This document shows, one piece after another, positions 21,507 through 33,272 of a stretch of 64,000 bases of DNA. The stretch lies in NCBI GenBank assembly GCA_963556145.1, contig OY744467.1, positions 5,208,001-5,272,000 of the forward strand, given 5' to 3'. Source of the stretch: Hygrocybe punicea (taxonomy: Eukaryota > Basidiomycota > Agaricomycetes > Agaricales > Hygrophoraceae). Below the pieces are notes generated by a model. The model was not told the DNA's origin, did no database searches, and worked only from the letters and a program-made list of their open reading frames with translations. Position numbers and translations under genes: made by a program. Positions within the stretch are counted from its first letter, which is position 1; each line of letters opens with the position of its first letter.

Positions 21507-24500
21507 ATGTCGTCCACCTCGTCCTTCTTCACTGTGGATCCACCGCCACCTCTCTCTCGCCATCCAGCAAACAAAACCCTCGCCCTCACCACATCCCACC
21601 TGCGCCATCTCACCATCCGGCAGCTCTTGGTCGCCGCCCGTGGGTCTCTTCAATTTGGTCGCCACCAACGGACGAGAGAGGCCGTCGTAGGTCGGATCCT
21701 GCAGATGGGATCCAATGCCCTATTAGAACGGATCGCCCAACTTGCACACAACCAAGAAAGAGAAGCGTCCGACACGTTGGGAACCACCCGCCTTAGGAGG
21801 AAACATAAGGCGGAAGACGCTTACGAGCCCCGAAAACAACAACTGATCCTCGATCGTACCCCATCCCATGATCATCCGAATCTCTTCCTCAATTTGCCAG
21901 ATCAATCAGAAACACACGAATGCTATAGACAATTCTTCGAAGCCACTTCGAACCAAGCAGTGCAGCAGGGGATCTGCGCCGTCTGCGCTCGCGAGGTGAT
22001 GGTGGCCAAAGATGGCTTGTGTCATTTTCGTCTTCACGACTTGCCCAATTCACATCGATTGAAACCCAAGAAACCCCACCCGCAACATGAACTGTTTCAT
22101 GGATGACTGCTTTCACCAGAGGCTGTCCAACCCGGTGCAACGGTCGACGACACGTGGTTGAGGGTGTGTAACAAATGTGTTGCTTCGCTTAAGACCGCGC
22201 ACGATAAACCTCCTGCTTTGTCACTCGCAAACACCCTTTGGATCGGTGGAGTCCCTCACAAATTAAACAAGCTCAGCTTTTCTGAACAGCTGCTTGTCGC
22301 GATTCTTTATCCAAGGGTCTATGTATTCAAGGTCTTTCCAAAAAGATTTGCCCCTGACATCGATGAACGTTCGTTGCAACGGGCAATGAGAGGATCCCTC
22401 ACTACCTACGAGCTTGATGTGGACAGTGCTGCAGCCATGCTGAAAGGCGAACTCTTACCACGCAAACCGCAAATCCTCGCAAAAGTTTTGTCCATTACTT
22501 TCGTGGGCGCGGAACTGGCGCCAAGAACATGGTTGCGGTCGACTTTCAGGGTCCGACGGCACATCGTTGATGACACACTCCAATGGCTAAAGACCAACAA
22601 TCCTAAATATTACGGCACCATCGACATTTCCCAGTCGAACCTTTCTGAGTTGCCGGAAGATGATGTGCCTGATGAGATCCTGGGCCTGGTTCGACATTCC
22701 ACGGATTTGGGACAGCTTAATGAAGAAAACGGAGGCTATTTGCCCGCGCACAATGACCCTCTTGCCAGTGAATTTTTTTTTCCCTCTTGACTTTGGCACA
22801 CCGTCTTCTGCCAATCGGTTTCCCTCTCGTGACGTCGGTTTAGACAAACCGAATTTTTTTGAAAAAGCATTTCCGTGTCTATATCCTTATGGTACAGGAG
22901 GTATCGAAGCCGACCGCGAGACCCAAATCGATTTCCGAGAACATATCCAATGGTCACTGCAATATCATGACCGCCAGTTCCGACAACATGACATCTTCCC
23001 GTTTGTAGCGTTTGGTATTCTTCAACACCGTCAAGCTCTAGCCTCTGCCCAAGTGCAGATGAAACATGCAGACTACCAACGAGAGGCACCTACATTGATG
23101 TCATTGACCCCAGAACATCTACAACACGCGGCGACAGAGGAAAATGCGCATTTGCCTGTCAGTGACGCCACAGTGAACAAAATCCGAAAACATGCTCATG
23201 GTGCCGTAAGCCAGGTCCAAGGTGCCGACCAAGCTCGCTACCAACTTCGAAGCCAAATTTGGTCCACGTCGTTGTATCATGGTCCACCTTCAGTCTGGAT
23301 CACCATCAACCCTTCTGACCTTCATGATCCCCTCGTTCAGATCTTTGCAGGTGAAGAAATTGACTTGGACAACTTTGTCGCCTCCGCAGGTCCTGATAAA
23401 GAACAACGTGCGCGCAATGTTGCCAAAGATCCCTATGCGGCCGCTAAATTTTTCCATTTCACAATCCGTACCATCCTCGACAAGCTTTTTCAAATCAGAG
23501 TCGTCGATAATAAAGTAAAATCTTCAATGGGAATCCTGGGAGAGGTCGTGGCATATTTTGGTGCCGTCGAGTCACAGGGACGTGCCACGTTGCACTTGCA
23601 TCTGCTCGTGTGGCTGAAACATACACCTTCCTTCGACGAAATGGCTGACCTGCTCAAAGCAGAAGATTTTTGAGCACGAGTCACTCGGTACATCCACGCG
23701 AATTTCCGGGCTTATTTACCTGGCCTGGAATCTGCGGAATCCATTAAACAGATCCCTAAACAAAAAGAAATCTCCTATGGTCGACCACCTCATCCCCATC
23801 AACCAGATTATGTGAATGCCTTGAAATCATTCGAGTTGACGCTGGCCCGTACTGAGCAGATTCATTCTTGTAGACTCCGACAATGTCTCGAGTATAACAA
23901 GGATGGCATCCTTGTTTGCAAACGGAGAGCCCCCTTCGAGATTGCTGCTGATGATTATGTCACTGCAGAAGGTCATTGGGGATGCAAACGGCTTCATGGC
24001 TATGTTAACGGATGGGTCCCCGCAATTCTTGTTAACGTGCATTGCAATAACGATGGAAAACTCCTTACCAATGGAGGCAACACCAAGAACATTACATATT
24101 ATGTCACAAGCTATGCAGCCAAGAAACAAGCCGGTGACTTTAATCTGTCTGCGGTCTTAGCGGACGCATACGCCTATCACATTACTCATCCCAATCCCTC
24201 ATACGTGGAAGATTTGCGATCTCAGCAGCATCTGCTGCTCTTCCGACTCGTCCACACAATCAACCGTGAACAACAGATCACTGGACCCATGACCATTACT
24301 TATCTGATGTCTTGGCCAGATGTCTACTGTTCTCATACGTATTCTTACATTTATTGGTCATCATTCAGTGCCGCCATTGTTGCTGCTTTCCCCCTTTTAA
24401 AAAGGTGTGAAGTCCCGAGTCCTGTCATTCATTTTGAATGATGCTCTCCCGCAGCTATGATTGCAATTCCGCTCAAGGCCACACTGAAAATCTCGGTATC

Positions 24501-27165
24501 GAGACAGATGTCGTCGTCCATGCAAAAGCATTGGAGGTCAATGTCATCTTAGCTGCAAATCTATTCACGCTGATGTAGTGATCTCAGGCTGGGCCCGACA
24601 CAGTGACACTAGATCTAGATGCTAATGGTTCATTCTTCACCAAGAGTCAAGTGACTGACTACCGTTGTCGTGGCCCGGCTTTAGAAACTTACAATGTTTT
24701 GGACTTCTTCATAAACACCTATGAGATGGATGACCGCCGTGAAAGTGCCATGTGTGACGACTCACAAAGTCGAGGCCGACCCTGCAACTTACGGATCCCC
24801 TATCTTGCCACACACCCCAATAGCACTGAGAGTTATCGTATACTCAGATCAGAAGGACACAGAAATCTTCCTGATATCATAGGCCATTGGTTCCCAAGCC
24901 GCGATGACACTGACAAGGCACAGCACTATGCTGCGTGTATGCTGACCCTTCTGAAACCATGGCGAGATCTCACAACAGACCTAAGGTGTCCCGACCAATC
25001 TTGGGATGCTGCATTAAAAGACTTCCTCTCTCACGCCTCTCACCATGTACACTTTGTGCTGTCCTCAATCCAGTACTTCCATAAATGTGATCAAGCTGCG
25101 AAGAAAGACAAACCAGGCTCAATCATGATTCCAACACAAAAAAGGGGTGACGATGAAATGTGCCAAGACGAGTTCGAGCTGCCTGAAGCTGACATCGGTT
25201 TAGAAGACGATCTCACCGAGGAGGATCTTCTCGCATTTAAAAACTCGCAAAAGTCCATCAAAGAGGAAATCAATGGCCAAGTTGACTTGCTGTGGAATCA
25301 GCTCGGAACGCAAATGTCTTTGATACAGATCAGACACTGTGGAAAACCAATAAAATGTTCGCCAACAATGCTAGTGAACGAGTCATGGAGGACTTGGTGA
25401 AATGGAGATATCGTCTATAACAGGATGTCTTCGAAGCCAACCAAGCAGCCGCCCATATTGATCCACATCAATCCATGATGCCACCACGACCTCTGTGTGT
25501 TGAACCTTGGCAAATGCAACTCTCTCCAGTCCCATCGCCCATCATGACTTCTTCCCTTGGCGAAATCAATAACGATTGTCAACAGCCAGTGGCCCTTGGA
25601 GAGGATCAACAACGCGCACATGACATCATCATGTGGCATTTGAAACAAATGTCGGCAGGTGCTCACCCACCGCCACTACGAATGGTGCTTTATGGAGAAG
25701 GCAGGACAGGAAAATCTGAGGTCATCCGCGCCGTCACTCATTCTTTTTCTGACATGCACTTTTCACACTGGTTGCTCAAATCCACATATACGGCAATCGC
25801 AGCATCGCTTATCAATGGAAAGACCACACACCACATTGCGCATATGTCACCCACCCAAAGAGGAGACATGTCCGCCGGTATCAAGCACAAGCTACAACAG
25901 TTTTGGAAACCGTATCAATACCTTTTTGTCGATGAATTTTCTATGATCAGCAAATCTTTCCTCAGTGACTTGTCTTGCAACATCGCAATCAGAAAAGCCT
26001 GTGAAACAGGAGCCAGCGACCACTCCTTTGGCGGTGTCAACGTCATTCTATGTGGTGACCTACATCAATTTCCTCCTGTCGCCACAAGCTCATCCGAAGC
26101 ACTTTTTCATCAATCATGTAGTACCGATAAGGTCGAGACTAAACTTGGTCGAAAAATTTATGAAGAATTCAAAACTGTCGTGATCTTGAAAACTCAACGA
26201 CAAGTGGTCGATCCTGTCTGGCGTGATTTTTTAAATCACCTGCGACATGGCGAAGTCCAACAACATCATTTAAAAATGCTCCAAACTCTGATCATAGCTG
26301 AACCTCAATGCCTCCCCATGCAATTGGACACACCTGAATGGCAAAACGCTGTCCTCATCACACCCAGACACGCCGTGAGACGCCAATGGAATGCCGCTGC
26401 TGTTCGAAAACATTGCAAAGAAATGGGCGAAAATCTTTATGTAATCACAGCAGACGACAAAACACGAGGACGTCCCCTCACCCTACGTGAAAGAGTTGCA
26501 TTAATAGGTTGCGAAGGAAAAGCGTCAAATGCCCAAAAAGACTTGCCGGAAACTATAGAGCTTGCGAAGGGCATGAAAGTGATGTTGACCACCAATATCG
26601 AGACCGACTTGGACATCACAAATGGGCCCGGGGGGAAATCGTCGACATCATCCTCGATCCCAATGAACCCAACTTAGATGTGAGACCTATCATCAACCTC
26701 AAGTATGTACCCACTTGTATTCTCGTGAAACTAGATCATACCCGGGCCAAGCCATTACCAGGTTTGCCTCCAGGAATCATTCCCATTGAACCTACAACAA
26801 CCCAAATGAAGATCCATGTGAAAGAAGGCTCAACGACCATGACAAAGACCGTGCTGCGACGACAGCTACCTTTAACAGGAAGCTATGCATTCACAGATTA
26901 CCGAGCACAAGGCCAGACAATCGTATACATTTTCATTGATATCAAAAGCCCACCTCCACCTGGCTCATTGAACTTGTTCAACCTCTACGTCGTGCTCTCC
27001 AGAAGCTCAGGACGATCTAACATCCGTCTTTTACGTGATTTTGATGACAAAATCCTTTTGCAAGAACACGATCCTGCTCTCGCATATGAGGATTCAAGAC
27101 TCCAAGATTTAGCTGACCAAACAGAACAGTGGTGGCAGAAGATGATTGAAACCGCTCTTCATTAA
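21507..27165 (+). pseudogene. Helitron Rep/helicase (RepHel), several inactivating lesions
   Basis: An N-terminal Cys-containing region (GICAVCAREVMV; RVCNKCVASL) is followed by the Helitron-like N-domain (CLYPYGTGGI, about 22880) and VWITINPSDLHDP (about 23300). The HUH nuclease motif LHLHLLVWL is near 23595. The paired-tyrosine motif YYVTSYAAKK is near 24095. The Pif1-type helicase has Walker A GEGRTGKS (about 25700), Walker B FVDEFSM, GDLHQFPPV, and the C-terminal YRAQGQTI and VVLSRSSGRSN (about 27000). Lesions: TGA at 22104-22106 and 23671-23673, a T-run indel near 22771-22779, another break after 24439, and frame changes near 25320-25470 and 26620. The first two stops are in frame with clear coding sequence on both sides. 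It cannot make a full protein, but the catalytic motifs are all still visible. Confidence 0.88.
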
Positions 27166-27668
27166 CTCATATCATACATGACAATTACTGTTAAAATCTT
27201 TCATCCATCTCAATACATGCTGATGAACTTTATTTCTTGAAATCAGGTTTTTAAGCTCGTCACAATCACCACTGTCAAAAGTAGACCTACCTGATCGTTC
27301 AAACCAACTGCTTGACATCAACATGGGAAAAAAAAAACCCATCTACATTACCAGTGAATGACGACAATGACGAGCCTGAAACCTTACTAACAGAATGGAG
27401 CATAGTGGCGTCGACCGATCCTGTGCTATATAGATGAAAACAGACACAAGCACAAAAAAAACTATGGCCCCACATCCCAACCATAAACCGCTCCCTGATC
27501 CCAACCCGTCGAACCCTTCGCTCAAAAACGAAACGGACGAAGGCACACGACATGCAGACTTTGTAGACAATACCGCAGGTCCCTCAGACCATGTCAGGTC
27601 AAGATCACAATCCCACTGAACTTTAATCGTTGCATTTAACACTCATCTACAGCATTCGAGTGCTCGGA

Positions 27669-28696
27669 ATGCACGAAAATGTCGAAGAGCAAGGCCCTTC
27701 CAAATTGGAACTTTGGTGCACGGCCTTGTTAACGAAAGGATCATACTTGGGCGATCCTGAGATAGCTCCATCCCTCCACTGGATGAAAGACGGCCGGAGC
27801 CTCCATTTAGTCGTTTCAAACACTGAAGGGATCGACACCCCCAAAAACAAGATCATCACACCGAGCGGTGGTGACACAACAAACTCAGTCACACTCTCTC
27901 TCCTTGTTCAACTCATGCACGATGACTTCTGGTTGATGCCAGATGCGATGTGGCAAGCCGACAAAGGTGGAGCAAAAAGATTCTCCGATATCAAACTGAC
28001 ATGTACTGGTGCTGCCATCGATGCTCCCTTCCTCCGCAATGACTTCAATACCGCACTCGCTACTCTTTGAACCATCATGAAGGCAGGGACAAACCCTGGA
28101 AGCATACCTGAGGGTGTCATCAAGATCACCGATGGGGACGCTAAAATCAGGCTCCAACACCAACCTTTCCATGTAAGAAACACCCACCAATCCATGCACA
28201 AACGCTGACACCTGTTGCAGAAAGCCATCTCTGTCCCTCACAACAATGAAGAAACCGATGAACAAGGTATGGAACATATCCTACCATCCATGTGAAATCT
28301 AACACACCCCAAGCCTCAACCTTCGCAGATGAGATCCAACTTCATGACTGGCCGGTAGGCAGTGCTGATGCAAGAACTGCTCTTGAGAACATGGAAGAAC
28401 ACTATGTTGTCAGACCACTTCCTGCTTTCAACGTCCATGGAGACCTGATCGGACCACGCGAATACGTTGAGACCCTAAAAGGCACCACAGTCATCGCTGA
28501 CTTCACGCTGCAAAAATACTCCATGAAAGAAAAAATTGGTCCCATCCGTGATGTCTTCGTTGCCGACATAATGAAGCTTCATGTCATCGACCCTCCAAAG
28601 TCACCCTCCCGTTCCTCTCCCAAAAAGCGTCTCTTCAAAAAAGACCCCTTTGACATTGATCTGAGTGTGAAGGGCAAAAAAGTCCAAAAGTTTTAG
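27669..28696 (+). pseudogene. Helitron companion gene of unknown function, ~305 codons, one in-frame TGA
   Basis: Exons 27669-28172, 28221-28266 and 28329-28696 join in one frame with consensus borders. No domain is recognised with confidence. Features: LSLLVQLMHDDFWLMPDAMW, ADIMKLHVIDPP, then a basic serine/lysine tail (RSSPKKRLFKK, VKGKKVQKF). A TGA at 28068-28070 interrupts exon 1, and the frame continues beyond it. It lies inside the Helitron, 3' of and co-oriented with RepHel, where other Helitrons carry RPA-like or protease accessory genes. An ssDNA-binding accessory role is a guess from position and the basic tail. 27166-27668 upstream holds no gene I can support. Confidence 0.5.
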
Positions 28697-29123
28697 TGTC
28701 CACTTCTTAAAATGAACTTCTTTTGTACTGAAAGAAAACGTACCACATGTAAACTCCTTTCAGTCACCACAGCACTTCTGAACGCCTTGGTGCCCATTGT
28801 ACTTCGTGAATGTGCAGATCCTCACCATCCACAAAATGAAGGACATGGAAAAATGCCGTGAAATCTATTGGACTTGGCATCAATGTTTTCTTCAATCCAT
28901 GCAAATTTTCTCAGTTAAGAAATGTTAGATGAGACATGTCTCGATCGTGATCCCAGATCATCTTATCCCCCTATTTAAATCTGATCACCAATCTTCACAC
29001 TGAATAACCACCAAACACGCTCCACTACAAGGTCATGTATTTGTTCGAAGATGTCATGTTTTGTCCCAAAATTCAATAAAAATCTATGCATCCTTCAGTG
29101 AGTTCACCTTGCTTGTATAAATA
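28697..29123. other. Helitron 3' non-coding region before the Copia insertion
   Basis: AT-rich, no gene recognised. Its sequence resumes after the Copia element at 33088 (joined across the CACCT duplication) and runs to the Helitron hairpin. Confidence 0.5.
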
Positions 29124-29128
29124 CACCT

Positions 29129-29371
29129 TGTTGGGAATAGTGGCCGAATAGTCGCGGAAAGGATTAGTAATTCATATCACATGACCCCGGAACTCAAACA
29201 CACCCGTCCAATGAATAATGCTGAAGCGCAGCATGTATTCTACTCACCACAGGAAACTTCTAGTAGATTTAGCTAGTAGTATAAAAACCCTCTCAGAGAG
29301 AGGCAAATATAATTCATTCCACACAAAATATCTTAGCAGTCAACAACCACTGCAAACTATATATTCCAATA
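29129..29371 (+). repeat. 5' LTR of the Copia element
   Basis: 243 bp. It contains the likely promoter phrase AGTATAAAAACCC and a palindromic CTCTCAGAGAG. It holds 25 bases (29205-29229) that are missing from the 3' LTR. Confidence 0.92.
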
Positions 29372-29384
29372 GGTTATGAGCCCT
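29372..29384 (+). other. Copia primer-binding site
   Basis: GGTTATGAGCCC right after the LTR is the reverse complement of GGGCTCATAACC, the initiator tRNA-Met anticodon stem-loop. This implies priming by an internal (half) tRNA fragment. The tRNA match is from knowledge of the conserved initiator tRNA, not from an alignment. Confidence 0.65.
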
Positions 29385-29454
29385 GAACGGCTTTAACAGA
29401 AACACGATCACGCACCTCCGAACATCGCATTACTACCTCGTATACTAGCTGACT

Positions 29455-32400
29455 ATGACGGACGAAGTCACGCACACATCGGGATCATACCAGATCAAGT
29501 TATTAAAGGGAAACAATTGGATGCCGTGGAAGAGACAGATGTTAGCCGTACTTCGGGATCTTGGGTTAGAGACGTACATCGATGTGGAATCAAAGGCCCC
29601 TGTCCCGGCGGACTCATCCCATCCAACATCAGAGGAATCCGAGGCGATGAAGAAATGGCGCGGCAGAGACACCAAGACAAGGACGCGGATCGAGCTCGCA
29701 ATTGGCGACGCGGAAATGATACATATCATTGGCGCACACACGGCGAGTGAGATGTGGAAGCAGCTAACCTTGGTAAAGGAATCCAGGGGGAAGCTCGGAA
29801 TACTAGCGACGCGACGCGCATTGTACCGGTCGATTGCCGAAGAAGGATTCGACCTAATCGAGCACATATCGAAGCTCCAGAAACTACAGGAGGAACTCCA
29901 CTTGATGGGAAGCCTCGTTTCCGATGAAGATTTCACGATGACACTTGTATCCTCTTTACCGGAAAGCTGGGACCTGTATACATCAGCGTATTTAGGCTCG
30001 AAGAAGGACGGAACGTCACTGACGTCACACGAACTAGTCGCGATCCTATTGGAGGAAGACCGCAGGCGCCGTGAGTGCAGCAGAGATCCTAACAATGTCG
30101 CTATGCACGGGAGGTTCACTGGAAAGCGCGACGGAAAGGGTAATGGAAAGCAGAAAGCGGCCGATTCCGAAATGGAATGCTTCAACTGCCACAAAAAGGG
30201 ACATATGGCAAAGGACTGCTGGTCTAAAGGTGGCGGAAAGGAAGGGCAAGGGCCGAAAGGGAAAGGAAAGAGCGCCGGAAAGGGTGGAAACCAACAGAAC
30301 CGATCGAATCAAGCTGCGGACAATGTCAATAATATGTTACAGGATGTAGCATACGCAGTGAATACAGACAATATTTCAAACTACGATTGGTTACTGGATT
30401 CCGGAACGACAAGTCACATCAGCAATTCCCGAAACGCATTTATCATGTACAAAACTCTGGACGAAGCTACCGTTCAAGGACTAGGAAAGGTAGCCACTCG
30501 AGCTCTTGGTCGTGGAACCATCGCCTTACACTTCACAGTGGACAGAAAGGACGTACAGCACCAGCTACGAGACGTACTACATGTACCGGAGTCACGGAAC
30601 TCGCTACTATCGCTTAGCTGGTTCAATGAAAGCGGCGGATGGGTTAACTTCCGCAATGGAATATGCAGGCTCTATACAAAGGAGAATAAACTTGTCGGAA
30701 CAGGCCGGAAAGACGGACGACTATACCGTTTGAATGCCCGAGCGCAATCCTGCACACCGGAAAAGGCAAACGTAGCCAAACCAAAGAAAATGTCTTGGGA
30801 CGAATGGCACCACCTATACGGACACATCAGAATGAGCGGACTCGAGACCCTGCAGAGAAAGGGGTTAGTCACAGGTCTAGAAATCGATGAAGGGAGTGTC
30901 CCTTCCCGAACCTGTGAGGCTTGCATTCAGGTGAAGCAAGCCGTCCAGCCATTTCCGAAAGAGGCTGATGGACGATCCAAAGTCACCGGAGAGCGGACTT
31001 TGAGCAATGTCTGGGGCCCAGCACGTGTAGAGTCTATCAGAGGATCGAAATACTATATCTCATTCACGGACGACGCGACACGCACCATAACCACTCTATT
31101 CATGAAACGGAAAAGCCAGGCGACGGAACGCATCAAGGCTTACGTTAACACGATCGAAAAGAAGTTCGATCGAAACCCTAAATATTTGCGGTTCGATAAC
31201 GGAAAGGAACTCGTCAACAAGGAAGTCGAGAGATGGGCAGCAGAGAAGGGAATTGTCATCGAGACAACGGCCCCTTACTCACCCTCGCAACACGGAACGG
31301 TGGAAAGATTTAATTGCACGTTACTGGAGTTAGCCTGCGCGATGTTGATCGCTAAAAACCTGCCCGCATTCCTTTGGCCGGAAGCCATTGCACATGCGGC
31401 CTACATTCGAAACCAATCCCCCACCAAGGCTCTAGACGGAATGACGCATGAAGCTTGGACTGGCAAGAAGCCAGACATATCACATTTCCAGGAGTTTGGA
31501 TGCGATGTTTGGGTCTTATATCAAGGCGGAAAAAGATCGAAGCTGGCACCGCGATCAGCTAAGATGAAGTTCGTAGGATTTGTGGAGTCGCAGAAGGCTA
31601 TCCGATACTACGATGCCGGAACGCGGACTGTTAAAACGTCACGGAATGTTGCATTTCACGAGATGGGGCATTGCAGGAAGTCCGGATTGTATCCGACTTA
31701 TCGGGTTTGCAATTCGAGGGGGAGCAGAGTGAATCCGACGACTCGCAAACTCCGGAACCACCGGAACCTGCAATGGAATCACCGGAACCCACTGTGATGG
31801 CACCAGAAAGGGCCATTCGCAGACCGGAAACCAAAATAACATACCCACCGAGAGCAACACGAGGAGTTGACCGCGACTACCAACAGTTAAACAACCCACG
31901 TGCACAACCGACACAACGCGAGATACGCGAACCACTTGATGTGCGGAGACCAACGGAATCATCCGCAGCGAAACAAAAGGAAAAAGTCAGCGCGGAAACA
32001 ACCATAGCATATGCGTTCTTGAGCGCAATGCAACAAGATAGCAGTCTCACCGACAAGGACCCATGGGATTTAAGGGAAGCCAGGGAAGCCGTAGATTGGG
32101 AGAACTGGAAGGTAGCGATGAAAGAGGAATTCGATCAGCTACAGGAAATGGGCGTTTGGAAACTCGTAGACTTGCCGAAGGGGCGGGAAGCCATCGGAAG
32201 CAAATGGGTTTTCCACCGGAAACGCAATGAGACGGGCGCAATCGCTAGGCACAAGGCCCGGTTAGTAGCCCAGGGGTTCTCGCAGAAGCCTGGAGTGGAT
32301 TTCAGCGAAACCGGAACATTCGCTCCTGTGATGCGGTTTGAGACGTTACGGACGTTGCTTGCGTATTCCGCAGTCAAGGACTGGGATATCCAGCAGATGG

Positions 32401-32881
32401 ATATCAAAGGCGCATACCTTAACGGATGGGTGAAGGAGGAGCTGTACATGAAGCGGAATATGTCGCCGCTACTCATGCCACGAAACAGCTAATCTGGCAT
32501 AGAAACTTGTTGAAGGAATTGGACCTACGGTCAGACGAAACATCGATTTTACGATCCAATAATCAGGCCGCGATTGCTATATCGCACAACCCAGAATTCC
32601 ACGCGCGGACGAAGCACATAGATATCAATCTACATTTCCTACGAGATCACATTGCGTCTGGTATTCTCAAAGTCACGTATATTCCTTCCGAAGAAAATCT
32701 AGCGGACATATTTACAAAAGGGTTACCTCGCCCGCTTCATGCAAAGTTCACAGCCGAACTTGGTCTATTGACCGGAGAGGAACGGGAAAGAGCGGGACAC
32801 GTAACGGAATACATGGACGATGTTTACCGCGACCCGGAACGAGTCGAAGAGTATTCGACCAAGGGGGAGTGTTGGGAATAG
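29455..32881 (+). pseudogene. Copia Gag-Pol remnant: Gag, protease, integrase, partial RT, partial RNase H
   Basis: The open frame 29455-31797 holds Gag (WMPWKRQMLAVLRDLGL), a zinc knuckle CFNCHKKGHMAKDC, aspartic protease DSGTTSHIS, the pre-integrase HH-type segment (WHHLYGHIRM), and an integrase core with SFTDDATR, LRFDNGKEL and YSPSQHGTVER. A frameshift near 31665-31671 leads to 31671-32492: the linker, then the start of RT (SKWVFHRKRNE, MDIKGAYLNG). At about 32440-32450 the sequence jumps from RT LYMK into RNase H EAEYVAATHATK, removing the YVDD box and the first RNase H Asp, roughly 1 kb. RNase H continues to LADIFTKGLP. It cannot replicate without help. Confidence 0.92.
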
Positions 32882-33087
32882 TGGCCAAATAGTCGCGGAA
32901 AGGATTAGTAATTCGTATCACGTGACCCCGGAACTCAAACACACCAGCATGTATTCTACTCACCACAGGAAACTTCTAGTAGATTTAGCTAGTAGTATAA
33001 AAACCCTCTCAGAGAGAGGCAAATATAATTCATTCCACACAAAATATCTTAGCGGTCAACAACCACTGCAAACTATATATTCCAATA
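32870..33087 (+). repeat. 3' LTR of the Copia element
   Basis: 218 bp; it lacks the 25-bp segment of the 5' LTR. Followed by the CACCT target duplication and then Helitron sequence. Confidence 0.92.
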
Positions 33088-33175
33088 CACCTGGTCTGTA
33101 TTTTAAGTCCACGTCGTTGGCCTTTCGAAATCTTAGCTATCACACTCAGGCTGTAAAAAAGGAGCAAGGTTGTGT

Positions 33176-33202
33176 GCCACCAAAGGTGGCCCTTCCCTCT
33201 AG
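33176..33202 (+). other. Helitron 3' terminus: hairpin plus CTAG
   Basis: Stem GCCACC/GGTGGC with an AAA loop, a 12-nt spacer ending CTAG, then host T. This is the canonical Helitron 3' end (16-20 bp hairpin, CTRR), followed by the T of an A|T target. Confidence 0.8.
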
Positions 33203-33272
33203 TTTTAAATTCAAGTAATCGGAGACTCAGATTTCGGAAACTTCCTGGCCTAAGTTCTTGCTGCTGGAAGAA

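Larger units (their letters stand above)
29129..33087 (+). mobile_element. Ty1/copia LTR retrotransposon, 3,959 bp, internally deleted
   Basis: The 5' LTR is 29129-29371 (243 bp) and the 3' LTR is 32870-33087 (218 bp); both begin TGTTGGGAATAG and end TATTCCAATA. A 5-bp duplication CACCT flanks it at 29124-29128 and 33088-33092. A primer-binding site GGTTATGAGCCC directly follows the 5' LTR and is complementary to the anticodon region of initiator-Met tRNA, the half-tRNA priming used by several copia elements. A purine tract AAGGGGGAG (32861-32869) precedes the 3' LTR. The LTRs differ by four transitions and a 25-bp indel. The interior lacks the reverse transcriptase core. Confidence 0.92.
21130..33202 (+). 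mobile_element. Helitron (~8.1 kb without the nested Copia element)
   Basis: The 3' end is well supported: a hairpin GCCACC-AAA-GGTGGC at 33176-33190, 12 further bases ending in CTAG (33199-33202), then T. The 5' end is proposed at 21130, where A is followed by TCCGGACAAAATTT. The phrase TCCGGACA recurs at 21172 and 21207 and may be a Rep-binding iteron, but other A|TC sites are possible. It encodes a Rep/helicase (21507-27165) and a companion protein (27669-28696). A Copia element inserted 75 bp upstream of the terminal hairpin. The insertion point is only 70 bp upstream of the MED1-like start codon. Confidence 0.7.
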
